Source: CADEDV01 sp964437415 (GTDB lineage: Bacteria; Bacteroidota; Bacteroidia; Chitinophagales; Chitinophagaceae). From it: a stretch of 64,000 nucleotides of DNA. Shown piece after piece: positions 23,907 through 31,747 of the stretch. The stretch lies in assembly GCA_964437415.1 (NCBI GenBank), contig CAYTGN010000013.1, positions 1-64,000 on the forward strand. The letters are read 5' to 3'. How positions within the stretch are numbered: the stretch's first letter is position 1; each line of letters starts with the position of its first letter. The notes beneath the pieces are model-generated. The model was not told the DNA's origin. It did no database searches and saw only the letters and a program-made list of their open reading frames with translations. Made by a program: the position numbers and the translations under genes.

Positions 23907-25775
23907 TTACCGGCCAAACATTTTTTCGAGTTGCTCTTGTTTAAACTCCAGGTAAACAGGACTACCATCAGGAGAAATATTCGGCTGCTCACAGGCAAAC
24001 AGATCAGTGACGAGTTGTTTCATTTCCCGTTCAGTGAGACGGACACCGGGTTTTATCGCCTGCTGTCTCGCCAGCGAACGAACTAATTTTTCTCTCCTGG
24101 AAAATTTTACTTCATTGCTGAAGTGTTTGTATTGTTCCAGTAAAATATCAATGACATGTTTTTCATTGCCGGGCTCCACATCGGCGGGAGTGCCCTGTAT
24201 CACAAAACTGTTTTTGCCAAAAGGCTCGATAATATAACCAAGTTGTTGCAGGTCGCCAGCTATCTCTCCCATCACGGCGGCATCGGCAGGAGACAATTCC
24301 AGTGTAACGGGGAACATGCTTCTTTGCGTAGCCACCGGTTTATCCTTACTGGCAGTTTTCAGTTGTTCATAGATCACTCTTTCATGTGCCGCTTGTTGGT
24401 AAATAAGGAGAAATCCGTTCTTTGAAGGGGCGGCGATGTATGTGTTCAGCAGTTGGGTTAGTTCGGCGTCGGTAGTCGTGAGTGGTGAGCCGTGAGTGGT
24501 GAGTTGGTCTCCTGTGATCGCAGTGTCCTCACGATTAGCGACTGACGACTCACGACTTTCATAAAATTCTCTCCAGTGCTTCAGTTCACTGCGATCGGTT
24601 TTCTCAATGAAATGCGCCTGGTTCTTTTGGGTGAAGCCTTTGAAAAGAGAAGATGAAGCGGCTGCCTCTTGTTTCTTTTCGGTAAAAGGTTGCTGAATCG
24701 AAGACAACTGTTGTATAGAAGCATCGAGATCAAAATCCAGTGTCGGCGTTACGCTGAACTGCGCCAGGGCATGTTTTATGGCTGCCTGCACAAAAGCATA
24801 GATGATCTTTTCATCTTCAAACTTTATTTCCTGCTTGGTAGGATGCACATTCACATCCACCACGGTGGGGTCAAGATCAATGAACAGCACATACATAGGG
24901 AAATTATCCGAAGGGATCATTTCCTGGTAGGCATTCATCACCGCATGGTTCAGGTAGGCGCTTTTGATGAACCGGTTGTTGACAAAAAAATACTGGTCGC
25001 CTCTTGTTTTCTTGGCCGTTTCCGGTTTGCCCACAAAACCATAGATGTTCATGTAGTCCGTTTCTTCCTTCACCGTCACCAGCTTTGCATTGTAATTGTT
25101 GCCGAGCAGTTGAACGATGCGTTGTTTCAAACTACCCGCTTCGAGGTGCATCATCTGCTGGCCGTTGCTGGTCAATGAAAAAAATACAGAAGGAAAAGCC
25201 AGCGCCACTCTTGTAAATTCATCTACGATATGCCGAAGCTCTGCATTATTGCTTTTTAAAAAATTTCTTCGGGCCGGCACATTAAAGAAAAGATTTTTCA
25301 TGGCGATACTGGTGCCATTAGGAATAGCCACGGGTTCCTGTTTTTTCACCACACTGTTTTCCACCTCAATATAAACACCGGTTTCGTCTTCGGCTCTTTT
25401 GGTCTTTAGCTCCACTTGCGCCACGGCCGCAATGGAAGCCAGCGCTTCGCCGCGGAACCCCATCGTTTTAATGTGAAAAAGGTCTTCGATGTTTTTGATC
25501 TTGGAAGTGGCGTGTCGTTCAAAACACATTCTTGCATCTGTCTCACTCATGCCGCTGCCGTTGTCAATCACCTGCACCAATGATTTGCCCGCATCATTAA
25601 TGATGAGTTTGATTTCTGTGGCGCCGGCATCCACGGCATTTTCCAGCAATTCCTTCACCGCAGAAGCGGGCCGCTGGATCACTTCACCGGCCGCTATCTG
25701 GTTGGCAATATTATCAGGGAGCAACAGTATCTTATCAGGCACAAATTCTTTCTTTAGCAGCCAAAAATACGGCAT
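23907..25775 (-). CDS. mutL: DNA mismatch repair protein MutL (endonuclease motifs degenerate)
   Basis: This is a 622-residue MutL. The N-terminal GHKL ATPase is complete: NQIAAGEVIQRPASAVKELLENAVDAGA, DNGSGM, TMGFRGEALASIA and NGTSIAMKNLFFNVPAR. A variable linker (about residues 340-430) leads to the C-terminal dimerisation domain. The metal-dependent nuclease motif DQHA(x2)E(x4)E reads YQQAAHERVIYE here, and the zinc motif CPHGRP reads SPDGSP, so nicking activity is probably lost. A GTG eleven codons in (before PDKILLLPDN) is an alternative start that fits the family better. It diverges from the NagZ-fusion gene. Confidence 0.95.
   Translation of the reverse strand: MPYFWLLKKEFVPDKILLLPDNIANQIAAGEVIQRPASAVKELLENAVDAGATEIKLIINDAGKSLVQVIDNGSGMSETDARMCFERHATSKIKNIEDLFHIKTMGFRGEALASIAAVAQVELKTKRAEDETGVYIEVENSVVKKQEPVAIPNGTSIAMKNLFFNVPARRNFLKSNNAELRHIVDEFTRVALAFPSVFFSLTSNGQQMMHLEAGSLKQRIVQLLGNNYNAKLVTVKEETDYMNIYGFVGKPETAKKTRGDQYFFVNNRFIKSAYLNHAVMNAYQEMIPSDNFPMYVLFIDLDPTVVDVNVHPTKQEIKFEDEKIIYAFVQAAIKHALAQFSVTPTLDFDLDASIQQLSSIQQPFTEKKQEAAASSSLFKGFTQKNQAHFIEKTDRSELKHWREFYESRESSVANREDTAITGDQLTTHGSPLTTTDAELTQLLNTYIAAPSKNGFLLIYQQAAHERVIYEQLKTASKDKPVATQRSMFPVTLELSPADAAVMGEIAGDLQQLGYIIEPFGKNSFVIQGTPADVEPGNEKHVIDILLEQYKHFSNEVKFSRREKLVRSLARQQAIKPGVRLTEREMKQLVTDLFACEQPNISPDGSPVYLEFKQEQLEKMFGR
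24474..24557. repeat. Inverted repeat inside the mutL linker
   Basis: AGTCGTGAGT at 24474-24483 and its exact reverse complement at 24548-24557 lie in the part of mutL coding the linker (around SRESSVANRED and LTTHGSPLTT). Between them, GTGAGTGGTGAG is repeated. It looks like an intergenic tandem/inverted repeat that has become coding sequence. Confidence 0.6.
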
Positions 25776-25857
25776 TGCTTTTTAAGCAACTCTTCACGGC
25801 TGCTTTGCATCAAATGCTCTAATTTTAGCACACTTTAATCATCCTAATTTTTCCCAG

Positions 25858-28767
25858 ATGCGAATACTGAAAACGATTGTCCTTTGCTCCTTTTTTATTC
25901 CTCTTTTTTCTGACGCCCAGTACAAAAGCCGCCTGTCTGCTAATGACTGGACCGACAGTGTGTTCAACAGCCTGACCGAAGATCAGCGTATTGCACAACT
26001 GATGGTGATCAGGGCACATTCCAATCTCGGCGCCGATCATGTGGCCAAAGTGGTAGAGGATATAAAGAAATACAACGTTGGGGCTCTCTGCTATTTCCAG
26101 GGAGGCCCGGTGCGGCAGGCCAATCTCACCAACTATTATCAAAGCATTGCGCAAACACCACTGATGGTGACCATTGATGGTGAATGGGGCCTGGGAATGC
26201 GGCTCGACAGTGTGACCAAATTTCCTTACCAGCTAACATTGGGTGCATTGAGAGATGAGGAGCTTGTTTACAAAATGGGTTTGGCGGTGGGTTTGCAATG
26301 TAAACGCATCGGGGTGCATGTGAACTATGCACCGGTGGTGGACATTAACAATAATCCCAATAACCCGGTGATCGGTTATCGTTCCTTTGGTGAAAGCAGG
26401 GATAAGGTTTCAAAATTCGGTGTGGCCTATATGAAGGGAATGCAGGATGCAGGCATCATGGCCTGCGCCAAACATTTCCCCGGTCATGGTGATGTGGATG
26501 TGGATTCGCATTATGACCTGCCGGTTATCAATAAGACCAAAGAACAACTTAGTGAAATGGAGCTGGCGCCGTTCCGGGCAATTTTTAAAGCCGGTGTAGG
26601 CAGTGTGATGATTGCACATTTATACATTCCTGCTATTGACAACACAACTAACAAAGCCACTTCCATTTCAAAAAATAATGTGACGGACCTGCTGCGCAAA
26701 GAAATGGGTTATGAAGGGCTCACTTTCACCGATGCGCTGGAGATGAAAGGTGTCGCTAAATTTTTTCCGGGCGGCACCATTGCGGTGGAAGCTATCATTG
26801 CCGGCAATGATATGCTTTGTCTGCCATCAAGTGTGGGAGAAGCGATTGATGAGATCAAAAAAGCGATAAAAGACAAACGGCTCACACAGGCCGAAGTGGA
26901 TGCAAAAGTGAGGAAAGTGCTGCAGTCGAAATACCAGTTGGGTTTGAATGAATGGCAACCGATTGATACAAACAACCTGCTGAATGATCTGAATGCAAGA
27001 ACGGATGCGATCAGGAAAGAAGTGGCGGAAGAAACCATCACGGTGCTTTCCCTGGCCAGTTCAAAAGCTTCCCGGAATGATTATGCGGCGATCCCGCTGG
27101 ACAAACCCAAAAAAGTGGCTTATGTGAGCATCGGCACATCACAACTGAATGAGTTTGGCAAAAGAATGAAACAGGATTATAACGCTGATGTTTTTCATTT
27201 TTCATATAAAGACAATGCGGCCAAAGCGGAAGAAATACTGAAAGCAGTTCCTGCAGATGGCAAGTATGATGCTATCGTAGTGGGCATTCATGATTTTAAT
27301 AATCGCCCTGCCAATAATTACAATATCAGCCCCGCGGCTATTGAACTCTGGAAGAAACTCAATTTTATCAAAACCATCACTTTTGTTTTTGGCAATGTGC
27401 TGGCCACGCAAAATTTTTGTGATGCATGGACACTGGCGGCCTGCTACCAGGATGATGATATCACCCAATTGGCAGCTGCCGATCTGCTGAAAGGAAAATT
27501 CGCTTCATTGGGCACACTGCCGGTTCCCTTCTGCCAGTATAAAACCGGCGATGGTTTCATTCATGGCGGCATCCGCCCGGCGGGAGCAGCTATTGATAAA
27601 TTCAAAGCGGTGGATTCGATTGCCACCGATGCTATTGCACAAAAAGCATTTCCCGGTTGTGTGATACTGGCGGCGCACAAAGGCGAGATCGTTTATCACA
27701 AAGCATTTGGCAACTATCAGTACGAATCATCACCTGCCATGACACCGGAAAGTGTTTTTGACCTTGCATCAGTAACCAAGATCTCGGCCACCACAGTTTC
27801 GGTGATGAAACTTGTTGAGCAGGGAAAGATTGACCTGAAAAAAACATTGGGAGATTACCTGCCCTGGGTGAAAGGAACAGATAAAGAAGCGTTGCGTATT
27901 GATGATATTTTACTACACCAGGCCGGGCTGGTTCCTTTTATTGCATTTTATAGAGAAACTATTGATACTGTAACGGGTGTTCCCAATCCTGCAATATTCT
28001 CTGACCGTTCCAAAGACGGTTTTTCCATTCGGGTGGCCGAAAACGTTTATATGCGAAACGACTGGCAGGATACCATGTTCAGTCGTATCCTGAAAAGCCC
28101 GCTGGGCCCGAAAAACAAATATGTGTACAGCGACAATGATTTTATTTTTCTCGGTAAGATTATTGAACAGGTATCGGGGCTTACACTTGATCAGTATGTG
28201 CTGAAAACTTTTTACAGCAAAATGGGAATGGCGTCCACGGGGTTCACACCACGGGTCCGTTTTCCGAAAGACGTAATTGTGCCGACAGAAACGGAAAAAC
28301 ATTTCCGGCAACAAACCACACAGGGTGATGTGCATGATGAAGGCGCCTCGATGTTTGGCGGCGTGGCAGGTCATGCAGGATTATTTTCCAACGCTTATGA
28401 TCTTTCGTTGCTTTATCAAATGTTATTAAATGGCGGAGAACTGAATGGTGAAAGGTATTTGAAACCTGAAACAATAAAACTCTTTACATCCTATGGCAGT
28501 GACATCAGCCGCCGCGGCTTTGGTTTTGACAAACCGGAAAAAGACAATGCAACCAGGAAAGAACCTTATCCTTCTTCATTGGCGTCGCCTGAAACATTCG
28601 GCCACACCGGTTTCACCGGCACCTGTGTGTGGGTGGACCAGAAGCATGAAATTGTTTACATCTTTTTGTCCAACCGGGTTTATCCCACCAGAAACAACAA
28701 CAAGCTCGGGCAGATGCAGATAAGAGGAAAGGTACAGGATGCGATCTACCGGGCATTGGGTATATAA
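25858..28767 (+). CDS. Beta-N-acetylhexosaminidase (NagZ-like GH3) fused to a beta-lactamase-type serine hydrolase
   Basis: This is a 969-residue exported two-enzyme chain. A signal peptide (about 1-20) precedes a GH3 hexosaminidase with the NagZ-specific KHFPGHG...DSH loop near 204-217 and the FTDALEMKGV nucleophile strand. The second half, from about 600, is a serine beta-lactamase/carboxypeptidase fold with SVTK (S near 638), a YSDN motif and HTGFTGT. NagZ removes GlcNAc from peptidoglycan fragments; the second domain may cut D-Ala peptides or be an esterase. Having both points to periplasmic peptidoglycan recycling in one protein. In E. coli NagZ is cytoplasmic and single-domain. Domain calls are sure; joint action is inference. 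Confidence 0.92.
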   Translation: MRILKTIVLCSFFIPLFSDAQYKSRLSANDWTDSVFNSLTEDQRIAQLMVIRAHSNLGADHVAKVVEDIKKYNVGALCYFQGGPVRQANLTNYYQSIAQTPLMVTIDGEWGLGMRLDSVTKFPYQLTLGALRDEELVYKMGLAVGLQCKRIGVHVNYAPVVDINNNPNNPVIGYRSFGESRDKVSKFGVAYMKGMQDAGIMACAKHFPGHGDVDVDSHYDLPVINKTKEQLSEMELAPFRAIFKAGVGSVMIAHLYIPAIDNTTNKATSISKNNVTDLLRKEMGYEGLTFTDALEMKGVAKFFPGGTIAVEAIIAGNDMLCLPSSVGEAIDEIKKAIKDKRLTQAEVDAKVRKVLQSKYQLGLNEWQPIDTNNLLNDLNARTDAIRKEVAEETITVLSLASSKASRNDYAAIPLDKPKKVAYVSIGTSQLNEFGKRMKQDYNADVFHFSYKDNAAKAEEILKAVPADGKYDAIVVGIHDFNNRPANNYNISPAAIELWKKLNFIKTITFVFGNVLATQNFCDAWTLAACYQDDDITQLAAADLLKGKFASLGTLPVPFCQYKTGDGFIHGGIRPAGAAIDKFKAVDSIATDAIAQKAFPGCVILAAHKGEIVYHKAFGNYQYESSPAMTPESVFDLASVTKISATTVSVMKLVEQGKIDLKKTLGDYLPWVKGTDKEALRIDDILLHQAGLVPFIAFYRETIDTVTGVPNPAIFSDRSKDGFSIRVAENVYMRNDWQDTMFSRILKSPLGPKNKYVYSDNDFIFLGKIIEQVSGLTLDQYVLKTFYSKMGMASTGFTPRVRFPKDVIVPTETEKHFRQQTTQGDVHDEGASMFGGVAGHAGLFSNAYDLSLLYQMLLNGGELNGERYLKPETIKLFTSYGSDISRRGFGFDKPEKDNATRKEPYPSSLASPETFGHTGFTGTCVWVDQKHEIVYIFLSNRVYPTRNNNKLGQMQIRGKVQDAIYRALGI

Positions 28768-28811
28768 TAACAGAAATATCTCTTTTATTTTACCTTGTTC
28801 AATCATACGTT

Positions 28812-29564
28812 ATGAAATTGGTATACATATCATCGCTGTTATTGTTAGCAGCTTCTGTTTCTGCCCAACCTTCATCTGCCGATATCAAAAAGCATAAGAT
28901 CAGATTCGTATCGGAAACCAGCACCGATCAGTATGGAACCACCAAACGTTTTTGGTATTATGACCGCAAGGGTTATGACAGCCTGCGCAGCAATTTTGAT
29001 GATACGGCCACCATCAGCAATACTTTCAAAAACGGAAAGCTGGTAAAAAAACTTGTGGCGCTTTCACAGAAACCCGACCGGGATAATGTGGATGAATATA
29101 TTTATGAATACAATACCGATGGCAGCTATAAAGAAACCTTTCGTGACGGCGCCTATGGCATGAAAAGCTACACCTGGTATGATGCCAAAGGAAATGTATT
29201 GAAATCACAGTCGCCGGACGGGAATACGATCACCTATAAATACAATGCAGCCGGGAAATTATTATTTGTTGCATCAGACGGGCATAATAATGGGATAAAA
29301 GTGAACCATAAATACATCTACAACAATAAAGGCCAGCTGATAAAAAAGGAAAGCGAAGTGGATGGAACTGTTTCCGTCAGCACCTATGAGTATGATGCCG
29401 GGGGAAAACTGAAAAAGGAAGTGCAGAAAGGCGGGTGGTCAGGCGAAGACAGCGAAACCACCAATTTGTATGAATATAACCCGCAGGGGCTGCTGATAAA
29501 AGTGACCACAAGGGGCGGAGAAGGAGAAGCTGTGAAAGAGTATTCCTATTCGTTTCACAGGTAA
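28812..29564 (+). CDS. Secreted protein with RHS/YD-like repeats
   Basis: This 250-residue protein has a signal peptide (KLVYISSLLLLAASVSAQ) and five spaced units of the form Y-x-Y-[ND]-x-x-G: YEYNTDGSYKE, YKYNAAGKLL, YIYNNKGQLIKKE, YEYDAGGKLKKE and YEYNPQGLLIK. These resemble YD/RHS repeats, which form beta-strand shells in large toxins and surface proteins. The protein is far too short to enclose a toxin, and no toxin domain is seen. Small stand-alone members are common in Bacteroidota and of unknown role. It follows the NagZ fusion by 44 bases. Confidence 0.7.
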   Translation: MKLVYISSLLLLAASVSAQPSSADIKKHKIRFVSETSTDQYGTTKRFWYYDRKGYDSLRSNFDDTATISNTFKNGKLVKKLVALSQKPDRDNVDEYIYEYNTDGSYKETFRDGAYGMKSYTWYDAKGNVLKSQSPDGNTITYKYNAAGKLLFVASDGHNNGIKVNHKYIYNNKGQLIKKESEVDGTVSVSTYEYDAGGKLKKEVQKGGWSGEDSETTNLYEYNPQGLLIKVTTRGGEGEAVKEYSYSFHR

Positions 29565-29897
29565 AGTCAATGTTTAACCCGGTAAATCCGGGATTTTAAG
29601 GAGAAGACTCGTTGATCACAGGTTTTAAACCTGTATTTCAGTGCCTCAGTGGCCATCATTCTTGCCAACAGACCCCGGCCTGCACAAAAAGCCTTCGCTT
29701 TGCCAAAACGCAAAAATTTTTGATTTTCCCGAAATCGCCGTATCATTGCAGCGGAAACAGGCTGATAAATAATACGTTCTCCAGGATCAATTCGTCAGAA
29801 ACCTGCCCTTTCCATTTACATAAATCCAGATTTTATTTTCCCAAAAGACTTTTCAAGACAGGCGAAAACGGCTTTGTGATCAACCTCAATACACTTT
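29565..29897 (+). other. Non-coding region upstream of rho
   Basis: This 333-base gap holds a weak CCCGG/CCGGG hairpin after the RHS-like gene (29579-29593), the 17-base palindrome ACAGGTTTTAAACCTGT at 29619-29635, a likely promoter at 29719-29748 and then about 140 bases of leader. No protein is convincing. Long autoregulated leaders are known for rho in other bacteria; whether that is so here is not shown. Confidence 0.5.
29719..29748 (+). promoter_or_regulatory. Predicted Bacteroidota-type promoter of rho
   Basis: A -33 box TTTG (29719-29722, in a TTTTTG run), an 18-base spacer and TATCATTG (29741-29748) match TAnnTTTG in all but one base. It would give a leader of roughly 140 bases before the rho start. 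Confidence 0.45.
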
Positions 29898-31520
29898 ATG
29901 TACGACATTCTGCAACTGAACGATATGCTCGTTCCTGAACTGCTGGACATTGCCGAGCAGTTAAAGATCCCCAATGCAAAGAAACTCGATAAACAGGGGC
30001 TTGTTTATAAAATTTTAGACAGCCAGGCCATTGCCGGCTCCAAAGGCGGCGGCGCCCCCGAAGACAAGGGAAAGCGTAAACGCATCATTAAAACTACCAC
30101 CAGCATCAGCAGCGAAGAAGCCGAAGTGGTGAGTTCGCCTGCACCCACAGAAGATAAAATCATCCATAAAAAACCCGGTATGCCTGTAAAAAAAGACGAA
30201 AAACCAGTTGCCAAAAAAGGCCGCAAAAAAAATGATGAAAAAGAATTGCCCGAAGAAGACATGGCAGCTGAAATAACCGAACCGGTAGCGGAAACCGAAA
30301 ACGTTGCGGTAGCTTTGCCTGATGAAGTTGCTGCCGGTGAACAAGCCGCTTCAGCGACCAACAAAGTATATCCCCAGCGCCGCGACCAGCAATTCAATAT
30401 TGAATTTGATGGTGTGATACTCGGCGAAGGTGTATTGGAAATGATGCCGGATGGTTATGGCTTTCTCCGTTCTTCCGATTACAACTATCTCTCCTCTCCC
30501 GATGATGTGTATGTTTCTCCCTCACAGATAAAATTATTTGGTTTAAAGACCGGTGATACGGTGCATGGAGCCGTTCGTCCGCCGAAAGAAGGTGAAAAAT
30601 ATTTTGCACTGCTGAAAGTGGATACGATCAATGGCAAAAGCCCCGAGGAGGTTCGTGACAGGGTGCCGTTTGATTACCTGACGCCGCTATTTCCGTTTGA
30701 AAAATTAAATCTTTTTACCACTCCTTCCGATTATTCCACCCGCATCATGGACCTGTTCACCCCCATTGGTAAAGGCCAGCGGGGTTTGATCGTTGCGCAA
30801 CCGAAAACCGGTAAGACCATGTTGCTGAAAGCCGTGGCCAATGCCATTGCTGCCAACCACCCGGAGTGCTACCTGATGGTGGTGCTGGTGGATGAACGTC
30901 CCGAAGAGGTGACCGATATGGAAAGAAGTGTGAGAGCGGAAGTGATCGCTTCCACTTTTGATGAACCGGCGGAGAAGCATGTGAAGGTTTCTACTATTGC
31001 ATTGCAAAAAGCAAAACGTTTGGTGGAGTGTGGCCACGATGTGGTGATACTGCTCGATTCCATTACCCGTTTGGCAAGGGCACACAACACCGTGGCGCCT
31101 GCATCAGGCAAAGTGTTATCGGGTGGTGTGGAAGCCAACGCCATGCAAAAACCCAAACAGTTTTTTGGTGCAGCCCGTAAAATAGAACACGGCGGATCAT
31201 TGACGATCATCGCCACAGCGCTGGTGGACACCGGCAGCAAGATGGATGAGGTGATCTTTGAAGAATTCAAAGGAACGGGTAACATGGAATTGCAATTGGA
31301 CCGCAGGCTGGCCAACAAACGTATCTATCCTGCGATAGATCTTGTGTCTTCTTCCACACGCCGTGATGATCTGCTGCTCGACAGGGATGTGTTGCAAAGG
31401 ATGAACCTGCTCCGGGTTTACCTGACCGATATGAATGCTGAAGAAGCGATGAGGGAATTGCAGAACAGGATGAAAGGAACCAAGAACAATGAAGAGTTTT
31501 TGGCAAGCATGAACAGGTAA
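29898..31520 (+). CDS. rho: Transcription termination factor Rho
   Basis: This is a 540-residue hexameric RNA helicase. Rho-N lies at 1-46. A low-complexity insert at about 47-160 runs from Lys/Arg-rich to acidic. The cold-shock-like RNA-binding domain contains VLEMMPDGYGFLRS at 179-192, and the ATPase has Walker A PKTGKT near 302 (in GQRGLIVAQPKTGKTML), VDERPEEVTDM, ILLDSITRLARAHN and the Q/R-loop region SGGVEANAMQKPKQFFGAARK. E. coli Rho has 419 residues, so the extra length is almost all in the insert. In Bacteroides thetaiotaomicron a comparable disordered insert is reported to drive phase separation. A strong terminator follows. Confidence 0.96.
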   Translation: MYDILQLNDMLVPELLDIAEQLKIPNAKKLDKQGLVYKILDSQAIAGSKGGGAPEDKGKRKRIIKTTTSISSEEAEVVSSPAPTEDKIIHKKPGMPVKKDEKPVAKKGRKKNDEKELPEEDMAAEITEPVAETENVAVALPDEVAAGEQAASATNKVYPQRRDQQFNIEFDGVILGEGVLEMMPDGYGFLRSSDYNYLSSPDDVYVSPSQIKLFGLKTGDTVHGAVRPPKEGEKYFALLKVDTINGKSPEEVRDRVPFDYLTPLFPFEKLNLFTTPSDYSTRIMDLFTPIGKGQRGLIVAQPKTGKTMLLKAVANAIAANHPECYLMVVLVDERPEEVTDMERSVRAEVIASTFDEPAEKHVKVSTIALQKAKRLVECGHDVVILLDSITRLARAHNTVAPASGKVLSGGVEANAMQKPKQFFGAARKIEHGGSLTIIATALVDTGSKMDEVIFEEFKGTGNMELQLDRRLANKRIYPAIDLVSSSTRRDDLLLDRDVLQRMNLLRVYLTDMNAEEAMRELQNRMKGTKNNEEFLASMNR

Positions 31521-31541
31521 TAAAAACATTCTCATACAACC

Positions 31542-31567
31542 AAACCACTGAACTCAGTGGTTTTTTT
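31542..31567 (+). terminator. Rho-independent terminator after rho
   Basis: A 9-base stem AAACCACTG / CAGTGGTTT (31542-31550 with 31555-31563) has a 4-base loop and is followed by a T-run. It lies 21 bases past the rho stop. Confidence 0.85.
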
Positions 31568-31747
31568 ATGCCCGCCCGTGCCGAAACACTTAGTTCTCAG
31601 CCGGGTACTTAAATTTCCCCAAGGGTTTAAAGGTCAATTTAATAGCTGGTTTACACAATGGAAGGGCTGCAAATCCGTTATAAGATACGTATAAATCTGA
31701 CCATTGAAAACCCGGGCCGGTTCACGGCCCACTTTCCTGATCCCGGT

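Noticed and set aside
28812..29564. RHS toxin/immunity system
   Set aside because: The protein has only five YD-like units, no RHS core end motif (DPxGL-type) and no toxin domain or immunity gene next to it.
29612..29938. Open frame of 108 codons overlapping the start of rho
   Set aside because: It has no family likeness, covers the predicted promoter and leader of rho, and overlaps the well-supported rho start in another frame.
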